Assembly: GCA_023386135.1 (NCBI GenBank)
Contig: JAEWKG010000221.1
Coordinates: 1 to 18,305 of the forward strand
Length of the DNA stretch: 18,305 nucleotides
DNA from: Pseudomonadota bacterium
GTDB taxonomy: Bacteria; Pseudomonadota; Alphaproteobacteria; Sphingomonadales; Sphingomonadaceae
Reading direction: 5' to 3'
Shown here in pieces: positions 8,787 through 17,939 of the stretch; position 1 is the stretch's first letter, and the number at the start of each line of letters is the position of its first letter. Below the pieces are notes generated by a model. That model did not search any database. It was given only the letters and a program-made list of their open reading frames with translations, and had not been told where the DNA came from. The position numbers were made by a program, and so were the translations under genes.

Positions 8787-10967
8787 TTAGCTCTCCATCC
8801 AGTCGCGGAAGAAGCTGTCGCTCGCTTCGCGCAAGGCCGTGAGCGCGACGGTGCTGCCGCCGACTACCAGAGCATCACCGCCGGTCGTGCCGATCCGTTC
8901 GAAGGGCACCTTGCTGCGGTCGAGTTCGACATCCGCCGCGACTGTGACGATGTAGCGCGCCTGGCTCTCGTTGAACGCGAACTCGCTGGTCATCGCATCG
9001 ATCTTCGCGCCGATGCCGCCGGCGAGCGCCATCTTGGCGAGCGCGACCAGCAGTCCGCCGTCGCTGACGTCGTGCACGGCGGTGACCTTGCCCTCGGCGA
9101 TCAGCTGGCGGACGATCTCGCCGTTGAGGCGTTCGTCGGCGAGGTCGACCCGCGGCGGATCGCCATCCTCGCGGCCGTGGATTTCGCGCAGCCACAGCGA
9201 CTGGCCGAGCTCCGGGTAGTGCGGACCTATTGCGAGAATCGTTTCGCCCTCGGCTTTGAAGCCGATGGTCGCCATCTGGCCGTAGTCGGCGATCACGCCG
9301 ACGCCGCCGATCGCGGGGGTTGGCAGGATCGCGCTGCCGCCGCCGGTCGCCTTGCTCTCGTTGTAGAGGCTGACGTTGCCGCTCACGATCGGGAAGTCCA
9401 ATGCGCGGCAGGCATCCCCCATGCCTTCGAGGCAGCCGGTCAGCTGCGCCATGATCTCTGGCCGCTGCGGGTTTGCGAAGTTGAGGCAGTTGGTCACCGC
9501 CAGCGGTTTGGCGCCGACCGCGCACAGGTTGCGGTAGGCCTCGGCGATCGCCTGCTTCCCGCCTTCGTACGGGTCGGCGTAGCAGTAACGCGGAGTACAA
9601 TCGGTGGTCATCGCCAGCGCCTTGCGGGTGCCGTGGACTCTCACCACTGCAGCGTCTCCGCCGGACAACTGCAACGTGTCTGCACCGACCTGGCTGTCGT
9701 ATTGCTCCCAGATCCACCGCCGCGAGGCGAGGTCGGAGCTGGCCATCAGCTTGAGCAGGTCGGCGCCGATGTCGGTGCTCGCCGGCACATCGCCGAGCGG
9801 CGCGACCTTGGCCCAGGCCTTGTAGTCCTCTCGGCTGAGCGAAGGCCGGTCATAGAGCGGCGCATCCGCGGCGAGCGGGCCGAGCGGAATGTCGCACACC
9901 ACTTCACCGCCGAATTCGAGCACCATGTGCCCGGTATCGGTCACCTCGCCGATGACAGCAAAGTCGAGCTCCCACTTGCGAAAGATCGCCTCGGCCTCCG
10001 CCTCGCGGCCGGGTTTGAGCACCATGAGCATGCGCTCCTGGCTTTCCGACAGCATCATCTCGTAGGGCGTCATGCCCTCTTCGCGGCACGGGACGTTGTC
10101 CATCACCAGCCGAATGCCCGCCCTGCCGTTGGTCGCCATCTCGACGCTCGACGAGGTTAGGCCCGCCGCGCCCATGTCCTGGATCGCGACGATCATGTCG
10201 GTTGCCATCAGTTCGAGGCAGGCCTCGATCAGCAGCTTCTCGGTGAAGGGATCGCCGACCTGCACGGTGGGGCGCTTGGCCTCGGCATCCTCGCCGAAGT
10301 CCGCGCTCGCCATCGTCGCGCCGTGAATGCCGTCGCGCCCGGTCTTGGAGCCGACATAAACGATTGGATTACCGACGCCGGTCGCCGCCGAGTAGAAAAT
10401 GCGGTCGGCATCGGCGACGCCCACGGTCATCGCGTTGACCAGGATGTTGCCGTCGTAGGCCTGGTGGAAGTTGGTCTCGCCGCCGACGGTCGGCACCCCG
10501 ACGCAGTTGCCGTAGCCGCCGATCCCCTCGACCACCCCGCGCACGAGGTGCTTCATCTTGGGGTGATCCGGCCGCCCGAAGCGCAGCGCGTTCATGTTGG
10601 CGACCGGCCGCGCGCCCATCGTGAACACATCGCGCAGAATGCCGCCGACGCCGGTCGCGGCGCCCTGGTACGGCTCGATGTAAGACGGGTGGTTGTGGCT
10701 CTCCATCTTGAAGATGGCTGCCTGCCCATCGCCGATGTCGATCACGCCCGCGTTCTCGCCTGGGCCGCAGATCACCCACGGCGCCTCGGTTGGCAGCTTC
10801 TTCAAGTGAATGCGCGAGCTCTTGTAACTGCAGTGCTCCGACCACATGACCGAGAAGATGCCGAGTTCGACCAGGTTCGGCTCGCGCCCCAGCGCGTGCA
10901 ACACACGCTCGTATTCCTCGGGGCTGAGGCCGTGGGCCTCGACGACGTCCGGAGTGACTTCAGCCAT
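8787..10967 (-). CDS. purL: phosphoribosylformylglycinamidine synthase subunit PurL
   Basis: PurL is the ATP-dependent synthetase subunit that converts FGAR to FGAM with ammonia from PurQ, step four of purine synthesis. At 726 residues it is the small PurL that works with separate PurS and PurQ, neither of which is in this window. Visible motifs are [11 protein letters not shown] (42-52), [20 protein letters not shown] (86-105, with the key His91) and [17 protein letters not shown], then the second half with [17 protein letters not shown] and [21 protein letters not shown] 10967 (MAEVTPD) is chosen from family alignment memory; the frame stays open upstream but adds proline-rich sequence. The ribosome binding site is weak. 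The YdjM-like gene lies 34 bp upstream on the same strand, so they may be co-transcribed. Confidence 0.97.
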   Translation of the reverse strand: MAEVTPDVVEAHGLSPEEYERVLHALGREPNLVELGIFSVMWSEHCSYKSSRIHLKKLPTEAPWVICGPGENAGVIDIGDGQAAIFKMESHNHPSYIEPYQGAATGVGGILRDVFTMGARPVANMNALRFGRPDHPKMKHLVRGVVEGIGGYGNCVGVPTVGGETNFHQAYDGNILVNAMTVGVADADRIFYSAATGVGNPIVYVGSKTGRDGIHGATMASADFGEDAEAKRPTVQVGDPFTEKLLIEACLELMATDMIVAIQDMGAAGLTSSSVEMATNGRAGIRLVMDNVPCREEGMTPYEMMLSESQERMLMVLKPGREAEAEAIFRKWELDFAVIGEVTDTGHMVLEFGGEVVCDIPLGPLAADAPLYDRPSLSREDYKAWAKVAPLGDVPASTDIGADLLKLMASSDLASRRWIWEQYDSQVGADTLQLSGGDAAVVRVHGTRKALAMTTDCTPRYCYADPYEGGKQAIAEAYRNLCAVGAKPLAVTNCLNFANPQRPEIMAQLTGCLEGMGDACRALDFPIVSGNVSLYNESKATGGGSAILPTPAIGGVGVIADYGQMATIGFKAEGETILAIGPHYPELGQSLWLREIHGREDGDPPRVDLADERLNGEIVRQLIAEGKVTAVHDVSDGGLLVALAKMALAGGIGAKIDAMTSEFAFNESQARYIVTVAADVELDRSKVPFERIGTTGGDALVVGGSTVALTALREASDSFFRDWMES

Positions 10968-11001
10968 GGCCCGCGCCCTTAGCGGCGGGACGGGGCAGCG
11001 G

Positions 11002-11658
11002 CTAGCCCCGTGCAGGCACCCGCCGGCGAGTCTTCCCCAACCACCAGGCGGCAAGAGTCGCCAGACCGTAAGCGAAGAATGCGAGATAGCTGGTCGCTGG
11101 CGTCACCGCCTCAGGTTCGGGCGCGAACCAGTTGAACAGTTGCAGCCCCGCGAGAACGATGCCGAGGACAATCGCGGGAAGCGCGGGCCCGCGCGTGCGG
11201 GCGAGGTAGAGCCAGAGGGCGCCGAAGGTGAGGCCCAGTTCGAGAGGTATCTCGATCCACGGATGGTTCCACAAGCCGAACCCAAGCCGTGGCGGAATCC
11301 CGGCCAGGGTCAGGTCCGGCCGGTGAACCAGCAGGTCGAGCAGCCAGTGGCTCATCACGACCGTGCCTGCCAACAGGGCGAACCCGAGATCGCGCCGCCA
11401 CAGCAGGACAAGCGCGCCGAATCCCGCCGCCCACGCCGCGCTACCTGCGAGGCTATGAGTCCACGGCATGTCGTAGAGGTCCATCGGATTCATCGTGGTG
11501 ATGCCCGGCACCACGCGCATGTGCTCGGTTCCAGTGAGCAGGAAGGCGAAGAACGCCCAGTCGACCAGTTGCGCGGCGACGAACAGCGTGCCCAGCCGCG
11601 GTTCGCGCTTGCTGACCGCCGCAGCGGCAAGCGCCGGCGCCCAATGCCCGATGAACAT
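11002..11658 (-). CDS. multi-span membrane protein, possibly YdjM-like metal-dependent hydrolase
   Basis: This 218-residue protein has about six hydrophobic segments (roughly residues 5-16, 25-42, 67-87, 92-110, 130-147 and 150-195) and the spaced polar residues His5, His68 in PWTHSLAGS, His104, Asp108 and His112 in [13 protein letters not shown]. This His/Asp pattern inside membrane spans recalls the YdjM family of putative membrane-bound metal-dependent hydrolases. I hold that loosely. ATG 11658 has GGGGGAGAG closely upstream. Its 5' end faces xseB across 68 bp, and downstream only 34 bp separate it from purL, so its promoter may also serve purL. Substrate and role cannot be read from the sequence. 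Confidence 0.7.
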   Translation of the reverse strand: MFIGHWAPALAAAAVSKREPRLGTLFVAAQLVDWAFFAFLLTGTEHMRVVPGITTMNPMDLYDMPWTHSLAGSAAWAAGFGALVLLWRRDLGFALLAGTVVMSHWLLDLLVHRPDLTLAGIPPRLGFGLWNHPWIEIPLELGLTFGALWLYLARTRGPALPAIVLGIVLAGLQLFNWFAPEPEAVTPATSYLAFFAYGLATLAAWWLGKTRRRVPARG

Positions 11659-11691
11659 CGTTCTCTCCCCCGTCCGCGCCCACGTGGCAGC

Positions 11692-11717
11692 TTGACCGCC
11701 AGCGGCGGCACGGTCAA
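11692..11717. promoter_or_regulatory. inverted repeat in the divergent gap before xseB
   Basis: TTGACCG (11692-11698) and CGGTCAA (11711-11717) form perfect 7-bp arms around a 12-bp GC-rich spacer, in the 68-bp gap between the divergent membrane protein and xseB genes. This could be an operator for a dimeric regulator. TTGACC could also be a -35 box toward xseB, though no good -10 follows. Confidence 0.35.
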
Positions 11718-11726
11718 TCAGGCGCG

Positions 11727-11978
11727 ATGCAAGAGCCTGCTCCCGAGATCGCGTCGCTGAGCTTCGAGGACGCACTCCGCTCGCTGGAAGACGTGGTCCG
11801 TCGGCTCGAAAGCGGCGAGGTTCCGCTCGACCAGTCGATCGAATTGTACGAGCGCGGCGAGGCTCTGCGCGCGCACTGCCAGGCGCGGCTCGACGCGGCA
11901 CAGGCGCGGATCGAGAAAATCGTCGCCGGGCCCGATGGGCGTGCGAGCCATTCGGTCCCGTTCGACAGCGATGGCTGA
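11727..11978 (+). CDS. xseB: exodeoxyribonuclease VII small subunit
   Basis: XseB is the small subunit of exonuclease VII, which degrades single-stranded DNA into short oligonucleotides; several copies bind one XseA. The 83 residues match the family, with SFEDALRSLEDVVRRLESGEVPLDQSIELYERGEAL in the first half forming the helical hairpin. ATG 11727 follows CAGG closely. The last 8 bases (ATGGCTGA) overlap the start of ispA, an arrangement also seen in other proteobacteria such as E. coli, where xseB precedes ispA. xseA is not in the window. Confidence 0.95.
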   Translation: MQEPAPEIASLSFEDALRSLEDVVRRLESGEVPLDQSIELYERGEALRAHCQARLDAAQARIEKIVAGPDGRASHSVPFDSDG

Positions 11979-12882
11979 CGCCGCGCCGGGTGCCGGCAGC
12001 CTGCTCGGCGACGCGCTCGCGCGCATCCAGCGCGAGGTCGACGCCGCCTTCGACGGTTTCCTGCCGCTGCCCGAGGACGCGCGCAAGCCGCTGGTCGAGG
12101 CAATGCGCTATGCCGCGGTCGGCGGGGGCAAGCGCATTCGCCCGTTGCTCACCGCGGCGGTTGCCGGGCTGTACGCGGTCCAGCGCGACGCAGCGGTGCG
12201 CGCCGGTTGCGCGGTCGAGGCGATCCACGTCTATTCGCTGATCCACGACGACCTGCCGTGCATGGACGACGACGACACCCGCCACGGCAAGCCGACGCTG
12301 CACAAGGCCTATGACGAGGCGACCGCGGTGCTGGCCGGCGATTCGCTCCACGCGCTCGCGTTCGAGATTCTTTCCATGCCGGAGACCGCCGGCGACCCGT
12401 TCGTGCGCGCGGAACTGATCGCCACGCTCGCGGCGGCAAGCGGGTGGAACGGCATGGCCGGCGGGCAGATGATGGACATCGTCGCCGATGGACAGGGCTA
12501 CGACCTGCCGACCATCACCCGTCTCCAGCAGCTCAAGACCGGCGCCCTCCTCGGCGCCGCGGTGGAGATGGGCGCGATCCTCGGCCGCGTGCCCGAAGAG
12601 GGACGCACCCACCTGCGCAACTACGCGCGCGACATCGGCCTCGCGTTCCAGATTGCCGACGACCTGCTCGACGTCGAAGGCGACGAGGCTGCGACTGGCA
12701 AGGCCCTGCGCAAGGACGAGGGCGCGGGCAAGGCTACGTTCGTCAGCCTGATGGGCATCGAGGCCGCGCGCGTTCAGGCCCGCGCGCTGGTCGATCAGGC
12801 GATCGGCCACCTCGCGGCTCACGGCGATGAGGCCGACCTGCTCCGCGCACTGGCGCGCTATATCGTCGAAAGGGACCGCTGA
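11971..12882 (+). CDS. ispA: farnesyl diphosphate synthase (short-chain polyprenyl synthase)
   Basis: IspA condenses DMAPP/GPP with IPP to make farnesyl diphosphate, the precursor of ubiquinone side chains, undecaprenyl phosphate and carotenoids. The 303 residues show GGGKRIRP (51-58), the first aspartate motif DDLPCMDD (93-100) with the bacterial four-residue insert, GMAGGQMMD (161-169) and the second motif DDLLD (230-234). The start ATG 11971 overlaps the xseB stop by 8 bp; a longer frame back to 11935 lies inside xseB and is not needed. coaD follows by one base after the stop. dxs, often next to ispA elsewhere, is absent here. Geranylgeranyl product length cannot be excluded from sequence alone, but the xseB context favours IspA. 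The product could feed the nearby Coq4, MiaA-related and carotenoid functions. Confidence 0.94.
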   Translation: MADAAPGAGSLLGDALARIQREVDAAFDGFLPLPEDARKPLVEAMRYAAVGGGKRIRPLLTAAVAGLYAVQRDAAVRAGCAVEAIHVYSLIHDDLPCMDDDDTRHGKPTLHKAYDEATAVLAGDSLHALAFEILSMPETAGDPFVRAELIATLAAASGWNGMAGGQMMDIVADGQGYDLPTITRLQQLKTGALLGAAVEMGAILGRVPEEGRTHLRNYARDIGLAFQIADDLLDVEGDEAATGKALRKDEGAGKATFVSLMGIEAARVQARALVDQAIGHLAAHGDEADLLRALARYIVERDR

Positions 12883-12883
12883 C

Positions 12884-13393
12884 ATGGGCGAACGCATCGG
12901 CATCTATCCGGGTACGTTCGACCCGATCACGCTCGGCCACATGGACATCATCGAGCGCGGGGCGAAGCTGGTCGATCGGCTGATCATCGGGGTGACCACC
13001 AACATCGCCAAGTCGCCGATGTTTCCCGACGACGAGCGGCTCGCGATCGTCGAGCGCGAATGCGCGAGCGTGGACGGCCGGATCGAGGTCGTCGGGTTCA
13101 ACTCGTTATTGATGGACTTCGCCGAAGCGCAGGGCGCGTCGGTGATCATCCGCGGCATCCGCGGGGTGACCGACTTCGAGTACGAGTACCAGCTCACCGG
13201 CATGAACCGGCAATTGAACGACCGGATCGAGACGATTTTCCTGATGGCCGACGTGGCCCTGCAGCCGATCGCCAGCCGGCTGGTCAAGGAAATCGCGCTC
13301 TATGGCGGAGACATCTCGAAGTTCGTCACCCCCGCGATCCGCAAGGACGTGATGGCCAAGGTCGACGGGCTGGGCTGCAAAGGGCAGGGCTAA
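12884..13393 (+). CDS. coaD: phosphopantetheine adenylyltransferase
   Basis: CoaD transfers AMP from ATP to 4'-phosphopantetheine to give dephospho-CoA, the penultimate step of coenzyme A synthesis. The 169-residue protein starts IGIYPGTFDPITLGHMDII, with the nucleotidyltransferase T/HxGH motif at 11-19, then VIIRGIRGVTDFEYEYQL and a C-terminal IASRLVKEIALYGGDISKFV, all diagnostic. ATG 12884 follows the ispA stop by one base, with AGGGA eight bases upstream inside ispA, so expression is probably coupled to ispA. A hairpin downstream may end this operon. Confidence 0.97.
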   Translation: MGERIGIYPGTFDPITLGHMDIIERGAKLVDRLIIGVTTNIAKSPMFPDDERLAIVERECASVDGRIEVVGFNSLLMDFAEAQGASVIIRGIRGVTDFEYEYQLTGMNRQLNDRIETIFLMADVALQPIASRLVKEIALYGGDISKFVTPAIRKDVMAKVDGLGCKGQG

Positions 13394-13410
13394 CCATTCA
13401 TTGAACCGAC

Positions 13411-13450
13411 AGTCCGCGCCCGCTAAGGCGCGCGGCTGACGGACTTTCAT
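13411..13450 (+). terminator. hairpin between coaD and the isomerase gene, possible terminator
   Basis: AGTCCG (13411-13416) pairs with CGGACT (13440-13445), enclosing CGCGCC/GGCGCG (13415-13420 and 13427-13432, 6-base loop) as an alternative inner stem. The sequence TTTCATTTC follows, a weak T-rich run. It fills most of the 74-bp gap between coaD and the next gene and may end or slow the xseB-ispA-coaD transcript. Confidence 0.4.
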
Positions 13451-13467
13451 TTCAAGACGGGATTTCG

Positions 13468-14205
13468 ATGTTGAACCGCCTGCTCGTCGCCGGGGCGCTC
13501 TCCGCGCTGGCGTTCGCTTCCGCCGCCGCCGTGGCCCAGGACGCTACCGAACCCGCTCCCACTCCGGCCCCCGCCGCGACCGAGACAGCCGCGCCGGCGG
13601 CCGCCGCGACCGACGATATCGAGGCCAAGCGCACCTTCGGCCCGGTCGATTTCGACATGACGCACGATCCGGAGAACATCCTGCTGCTCGACCTGTCGAA
13701 CGGCAAGCGCGTCGCCATCCGGCTGATGCCGACCTGGGCGCCGCTGCATGTCGAGCGGATCAAGACCCTCACCCGCTCCGGCTTCTACGACGGCGTGAAG
13801 TTCCACCGCGTGATCGAGGGCTTCATGGCGCAGACCGGCGACCCGACCGGGACCGGCCGTGGCGGCTCTTCGCTGCCGGACCTGAAGGCCGAATTCAATC
13901 CGATGCCGCACCTGCGCGGCACCGTGTCGATGGCCCACGCGGCGAGCGACGATTCGGCCAACAGCCAGTTCTTCATCACCTTCTACCCGCGCTTCAGCCT
14001 CGACCGGAAGTATACCAACTTCGGGCGGGTGATCTCGGGCATGGACGCGGTCGATGCGATCCACCGGGGCGAGCCGCCGGCCGACCCGACCGTGGTGCTG
14101 CAGGCCTCGATCGCCGCCGACGGCAAGCCGCAGATGCTGCCGAGCGCGACGGTGCCGGTCGAAGCGCCGGTCACCGCGGACATGCTCAACGCGCCGCAGA
14201 AGTGA
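13468..14205 (+). CDS. exported cyclophilin-type peptidyl-prolyl cis-trans isomerase
   Basis: The 245-residue protein has a Sec signal peptide (cleavage likely after AVA, residues 21-23), an Ala/Pro/Thr-rich linker (about 25-48) and a cyclophilin domain (about 60-200). Key stretches are KFHRVIEGFMAQTGDP (111-126, with catalytic Arg114 in FHR and Gln122), AEFNPMPHLRGTVSMA and NSQFFITF (165-172), then LDRKYTNFGRVI. The position of the cyclosporin-contact tryptophan of eukaryotic cyclophilins, just before LD, is Ser177 here. It should speed proline isomerisation during folding in the periplasm. A 35-residue tail rich in Pro and Val follows the domain. The coaD - isomerase - queA order is one I associate with sphingomonads. 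The ribosome binding site is weak (GGGA six bases before ATG). Confidence 0.93.
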   Translation: MLNRLLVAGALSALAFASAAAVAQDATEPAPTPAPAATETAAPAAAATDDIEAKRTFGPVDFDMTHDPENILLLDLSNGKRVAIRLMPTWAPLHVERIKTLTRSGFYDGVKFHRVIEGFMAQTGDPTGTGRGGSSLPDLKAEFNPMPHLRGTVSMAHAASDDSANSQFFITFYPRFSLDRKYTNFGRVISGMDAVDAIHRGEPPADPTVVLQASIAADGKPQMLPSATVPVEAPVTADMLNAPQK

Positions 14206-14223
14206 CCGAATAGCGCGCCCGCG

Positions 14224-15252
14224 ATGCGCGTCGACCTGTTCGATTTCGAGCTCTCGCCGGAGCTGATTGCACTGCGCCCCGCCAGCCCGCGCGATGCGGC
14301 GCGAATGCTGGTGGTCGAAGGCGAGGCTCCCTTTGCCGACCGGACGGTCCGGGACCTGCCGTCGCTGCTGCGCGCGGGCGACGTGCTGGTGTTCAACGAC
14401 ACCCGCGTGATCCCGGCGCAGCTCGAAGGCACACGCGGGGAGGCGCGGATCGGCGCGACCTTGCACAAACGCATCGACCTGAGGCGCTGGCAGGCGTTCG
14501 TGCGCAATGCGAAGCGGCTGCGCGAAGGTGACGTAATCGACTTCGGGTGCGCGGTGTCAGCGACCGCTGAGGCGCGGCTTCCCGACGGTTCGTGGACCCT
14601 GGCGTTCGCAGGCGACGAGCCGGTCGAGGTGCTGCTCGAGCGGGCGGGCCGCATGCCGCTGCCGCCGTACATTGCCGGCAAGCGCCCGACCGACGAGCGC
14701 GACCGGAGCGACTACCAGACCATGTTCGCCGTCCGCGACGGTGCGGTTGCGGCTCCAACCGCAGCGTTGCACTTCACGCCGGAGCTGATCGCCGCGCTCG
14801 ATGTCGCGGGAATTGCCCGCGAGACGCTGACCCTGCACGTCGGCGCGGGCACCTTCCTGCCGGTGAAGGCGAACGATACCGACGACCACGCCATGCACGC
14901 CGAGTGGGGCCGGATCGATGCCGTCACCGCTGATCGCCTCAACGCCGTGCGCGCGAACGGGGGCAGGGTGCTTGCGGTCGGCACCACCTCGCTTCGCCTG
15001 CTCGAAAGCGCCGCGGGTGACGACGGCGTCATCCGGCCATTCGAGGGCGACACCTCGATCTTCATCACCCCCGGCTACCGCTTCAAGGCGGTCGACGGGC
15101 TGATGACCAACTTCCACCTGCCCAAGTCGACACTGTTCATGCTGGTATCGGCGCTGTTGGGCCGCGAGCGGATGCAGTCGGCCTATGCCCACGCCATCGC
15201 GCACGGGTATCGGTTCTATAGTTACGGGGATTCGTCGCTGCTGTTGCCCTGA
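14224..15252 (+). CDS. queA: S-adenosylmethionine:tRNA ribosyltransferase-isomerase
   Basis: QueA transfers and rearranges the ribosyl part of SAM onto preQ1 in tRNA to make epoxyqueuosine, the second-to-last step of queuosine synthesis at position 34. The 342 residues show [20 protein letters not shown] (6-25), [66 protein letters not shown] and the end [10 protein letters not shown], all family-typical. It starts at ATG 14224, 18 bp after the isomerase stop. No Shine-Dalgarno sequence is visible, so translation may depend on coupling. tgt, often next in related genomes, is missing downstream; instead a convergent tetR gene overlaps the queA 3' end by 31 bp. Confidence 0.96.
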   Translation: MRVDLFDFELSPELIALRPASPRDAARMLVVEGEAPFADRTVRDLPSLLRAGDVLVFNDTRVIPAQLEGTRGEARIGATLHKRIDLRRWQAFVRNAKRLREGDVIDFGCAVSATAEARLPDGSWTLAFAGDEPVEVLLERAGRMPLPPYIAGKRPTDERDRSDYQTMFAVRDGAVAAPTAALHFTPELIAALDVAGIARETLTLHVGAGTFLPVKANDTDDHAMHAEWGRIDAVTADRLNAVRANGGRVLAVGTTSLRLLESAAGDDGVIRPFEGDTSIFITPGYRFKAVDGLMTNFHLPKSTLFMLVSALLGRERMQSAYAHAIAHGYRFYSYGDSSLLLP

Positions 15253-15809
15253 CCGAGCTCGAGGAGCGAGCCGGAGCAGATCAGCCGATCGATCAGCGCG
15301 TCGTCCGCCGGGATCCGCTTGTCGAGCATGAGCATCGCGATGCCGTGGCCCAGCGACCAGGCCTGTAAGGCCAGCCGCTGCGCCTCCGGCCCATCCGATC
15401 CGGTCAGCTCGACAGTGGCATCGTGTAGCAACTGCGATGCGGGATCGGACTTGTGCTGCACCGGCTCACCGTGCGCGAACACCAGCCGGAACAGGGCAGG
15501 GTGCGCGAGCGCGAAGCGGACATAGGCGCGTCCGGTCTCGACGAAGCCCGCAGAGCCGCCGCCCGCCGCGTCATACCCCTTCCGCTGCGCGGCGCCCAAC
15601 ATCGCTAGGCCCTCGCTCGCGAGGGCTGCGAGCAGGGCGTCCTTGTTGGGGAAGTGGCGGTAGACCGCGGTCGGCGAGACGCCAACAGTCCGCGCCAACT
15701 CGCGGAGCGACAGGTCCAGCCCGCTGGCCCCCTCCAGAGCGGTCATGCCCGCCGCGATCAGCGCATCGCGCAGCGAGCCGTGGTGATAGGTCGATTCGGA
15801 TGTTGACAC
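15222..15809 (-). CDS. TetR/AcrR-family regulator
   Basis: The 195-residue protein has the N-terminal TetR DNA-binding domain: [18 protein letters not shown] (8-25), then a helix-turn-helix with [21 protein letters not shown] (33-53) and NKDALL. The C-terminal ligand domain contains [11 protein letters not shown] (150-160), the WxxxHG pattern of TetR_C_33/WHG-type members. The start is GTG 15809; an in-frame TAA lies just upstream and no Shine-Dalgarno is visible, so the message may be nearly leaderless. The GTG sits inside operator-like site A, which points to autorepression. The gene diverges from the oxygenase gene across 57 bp, so that gene is the likely main target. Its 3' end overlaps queA. 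The ligand is unknown; an apocarotenoid, aromatic or lipid-like molecule would suit the context, but that is inference. Confidence 0.9.
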   Translation of the reverse strand: MSTSESTYHHGSLRDALIAAGMTALEGASGLDLSLRELARTVGVSPTAVYRHFPNKDALLAALASEGLAMLGAAQRKGYDAAGGGSAGFVETGRAYVRFALAHPALFRLVFAHGEPVQHKSDPASQLLHDATVELTGSDGPEAQRLALQAWSLGHGIAMLMLDKRIPADDALIDRLICSGSLLELGQGNSSDESP

Positions 15810-15818
15810 TGTTTACAT
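15801..15818. promoter_or_regulatory. operator-like site A (TetR/oxygenase gap)
   Basis: TGTTGACACTGTTTACAT forms an imperfect palindrome of the type TGTnnACA-C-TGTnnACA. It covers the GTG start codon of the TetR gene (15807-15809, minus strand) and matches site B at 15 of 18 positions. A regulator bound here could block tetR expression directly. Confidence 0.55.
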
Positions 15819-15826
15819 AACCGCTA

Positions 15827-15844
15827 AGTTGACGCTGTTCACAT
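15827..15844. promoter_or_regulatory. operator-like site B (TetR/oxygenase gap)
   Basis: AGTTGACGCTGTTCACAT lies 26 bp from site A in the same orientation, about two and a half helical turns, and ten bases before the oxygenase ribosome binding site GAGGAG (15855-15860). It has the same core TTGACNC..TT..CA as site A and as the palindrome before the Coq4-family gene. Confidence 0.5.
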
Positions 15845-15866
15845 TGGCTAGGCCGAGGAGTCGACG

Positions 15867-17288
15867 ATGGCAAGCGTGCTGGAGAAAACCATTCGCGGGG
15901 CGGTTACCGCCGGCGTCACCGGGCTGGCCGGTCTCAATCGCAAGCGGCTGAGCGGTGATAACGCCTTCCTGACCGGCATCCACACGCCGATGGATGGGGA
16001 GAAGACGCTCACTGATCTCGAGGTCACAGGGACGATTCCGGCAGAGCTCGACGGCCGCTACGTCCGCATCGGCCCGAATCCGCAATACGCCGAAGCCAAG
16101 GGCCATCACTGGTTCACCGGTGACGGCATGGTCCACGGCATCAAGCTGAAGGATGGTCGCGCCGAATGGTACCGCAATCGCTACATCCGCTCGAACACGC
16201 TGGAAGCGGCGAGCGGCATGGCCGCCGCGCCGGGCCCCCGCCGGGGAATGGGCGACACGGTCAACACCAACGTCATCCAGGTCGCGGGGAAGACCCTCGC
16301 GCTGGTCGAGGCTGGCTCGTACCCGGCCGAGCTGTCGGACGAGCTCGAGACCACCACCTACAGCGACTTCGGCGGCGGCCTCGCCGGATCGTTCACCGCG
16401 CACCCGCACGAGGATCCGGCGACCGGTGAGTTCCACGCGATCTGCTACGACGCGGGCAACCCGAACCAGATCACCCACGTCGCGCTCGATCGCACCGGCC
16501 GGGTGCTGCGCGAGCTGCCGATCGCGGTGCAGAACGGCCCTTCGATCCACGACTGCGCGCTGACGCAGAACTACGTGGTGATATTCGACCTGCCGGTGAC
16601 CTTCTCGATGAAGGCGCTGATCGGCGGGCACAAGTTCCCCTACCGCTGGAACCGCGAGCACCGCGCCCGCGTCGGCCTGCTCCGCCGCGACGGCGATGCG
16701 GGCGACCTGACCTGGCACGATGTCGAGCCGGCGTACGTGTTCCACGTCTCGAACAGCTACGAGGACGAGGCCGGGCGCGTGGTGATCGATGCCTGCGCCT
16801 ACGACACCATGTTCGATGGCGACATCGGCGGTCCGGTCGGGCGCAGTCTCGGCCTGGAACGGTGGACCATCGATCCGGCCGGAGGACCCGTTGTGCGGAC
16901 GATCATCGATCCGCAGCCGCAGGAATTCCCGCGTCCGGACGAGCGCTTCTTCGCGCGGCCCTATCGCTATGCCTGGGCCATGGGCCTGCCGAGCGAAGAG
17001 AGCGCCGAGTTCCTCGGTGAGGCATCGCTGATCCGGCATGATCTCCAGACCGGTGAGAAGGTGACGCGCGATTTCGGCACCCACGCGGTGCTCGGCGAAT
17101 TCGTGTTCGTGCCGCGCAGCGCCGATGCGCCGGAGGGCGACGGCTGGGTTATGGGATACGTCATCGACCGCGCGAGCGGCACCACCGATCTCGCCATCCT
17201 CGACGCAACCACGCTGGCCGATGTCGCGCGGGTGCACGTGCCGCATGTCATCCCGCCGGGCTTTCACGGCAACTGGATGCCGGCATGA
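15867..17288 (+). CDS. carotenoid/stilbene-cleaving oxygenase family protein
   Basis: This 473-residue protein belongs to the RPE65/carotenoid cleavage oxygenase family, iron enzymes that split a carbon-carbon double bond of carotenoids, apocarotenoids or stilbenes such as lignin-derived lignostilbene. The N-terminal part has [14 protein letters not shown] (61-74) and [12 protein letters not shown] (80-91). The four iron ligands of the seven-bladed propeller are visible as His179 (TAHPHED), His228 (SIHDCAL), His293 ([10 protein letters not shown]) and His467 (FHGNW near the C-terminus). A first helix (about 8-25) may touch membrane. ATG 15867 has GAGGAG six bases upstream. Its stop overlaps the next gene (ATGA). 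Two operator-like sites and the divergent tetR suggest induction by substrate or product. Carotenoid versus stilbene specificity cannot be decided; lineages with both kinds are known in sphingomonads. Confidence 0.93.
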   Translation: MASVLEKTIRGAVTAGVTGLAGLNRKRLSGDNAFLTGIHTPMDGEKTLTDLEVTGTIPAELDGRYVRIGPNPQYAEAKGHHWFTGDGMVHGIKLKDGRAEWYRNRYIRSNTLEAASGMAAAPGPRRGMGDTVNTNVIQVAGKTLALVEAGSYPAELSDELETTTYSDFGGGLAGSFTAHPHEDPATGEFHAICYDAGNPNQITHVALDRTGRVLRELPIAVQNGPSIHDCALTQNYVVIFDLPVTFSMKALIGGHKFPYRWNREHRARVGLLRRDGDAGDLTWHDVEPAYVFHVSNSYEDEAGRVVIDACAYDTMFDGDIGGPVGRSLGLERWTIDPAGGPVVRTIIDPQPQEFPRPDERFFARPYRYAWAMGLPSEESAEFLGEASLIRHDLQTGEKVTRDFGTHAVLGEFVFVPRSADAPEGDGWVMGYVIDRASGTTDLAILDATTLADVARVHVPHVIPPGFHGNWMPA

Positions 17289-17884
17289 GCGCCATGCTGG
17301 CGCGGCAGATCGTCCGTTCGGTTCGGCTGGTCCTGAGCGACCTCTCCGGCACGCTGCTGTTCGCGATCCTCCTCGCAGTCGGGGTCGACGTGCTGATCGC
17401 GACGGTGGCGGGCATTGCAATGGCGATCGCGACGGTCGGATTGACTATCGCGCGGCACAAACAGGTCGGCGCGCTGCAATGGCTCAGCCTCGCGCTCGTC
17501 ATCGTCTCGGGCGCGGCGACCTTGCTGACCAGCGACCCCCGCTACGTGATGGCCAAGCCGAGCGTCATTGCCGTCATCGTGGGCCTGTTCATGCTCCGCC
17601 CGGGCTGGCTCGCGCGCTACATCCCTGCCGATATGGAGGTGTTCATAGCCGACGTGACGCTGGTCTTCGGTTACATCTGGGCGGCGCTGATGTTCGTGAC
17701 CGCGGCGCTCAATTTGCTTTTCGTGCTCCGCTTCCCCGAATTGTGGCTGGCGTTTCTCGCAATCTTCCCCGCGCTTTCCAAGCTCGGACTGCTGGCGTTC
17801 CATATCGCGCCGAGCGTAGTCGTCGGCCGCCGCCGCAAGGCCGCGCGCGGGGCGCGCGAAGCGCCGCTTCCCGTGGCAGCCTAA
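17285..17884 (+). CDS. YciB/IspZ (intracellular septation protein A) family membrane protein
   Basis: The 199-residue protein has five or six membrane segments (roughly 22-40, 38-56, 63-82, 88-105, 120-148 and 150-175) and the family pattern [14 protein letters not shown] (17-30), [32 protein letters not shown] (64-95) and FPELW. YciB/IspZ proteins are inner-membrane proteins linked to envelope upkeep and septation, with no clear chemistry. The usual family member is about 180 residues; this one ends in a basic tail [13 protein letters not shown] 17285 overlaps the oxygenase stop (ATGA), so the two are translationally coupled. That link to a carotenoid-cleavage-type gene is unusual and suggests a divergent paralogue with a membrane or lipid-transfer role rather than the housekeeping copy. 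Confidence 0.8.
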   Translation: MSAMLARQIVRSVRLVLSDLSGTLLFAILLAVGVDVLIATVAGIAMAIATVGLTIARHKQVGALQWLSLALVIVSGAATLLTSDPRYVMAKPSVIAVIVGLFMLRPGWLARYIPADMEVFIADVTLVFGYIWAALMFVTAALNLLFVLRFPELWLAFLAIFPALSKLGLLAFHIAPSVVVGRRRKAARGAREAPLPVAA

Positions 17885-17939
17885 CGCTCGCAAACTCGCA
17901 GTTGCGTCCGCCGCGCGGCGCGGCAATGGTCGGTGGCGA

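Noticed and set aside
11659..12903. Extension of the YdjM-like protein to a 633-residue frame over xseB and ispA
   Set aside because: The extra part is antisense to two well-supported genes, and a ribosome binding site and natural start exist at 11658.
15813..17420. 535-residue minus-strand frame across the oxygenase gene
   Set aside because: It is the antisense shadow of the oxygenase, whose four His ligands and family motifs are intact on the plus strand.
17885..17939. CGCAA...TTGCG inverted repeat between the YciB-family gene and the ABC gene as a terminator
   Set aside because: The stem is only 5 bp and no T-run follows; too weak to annotate.
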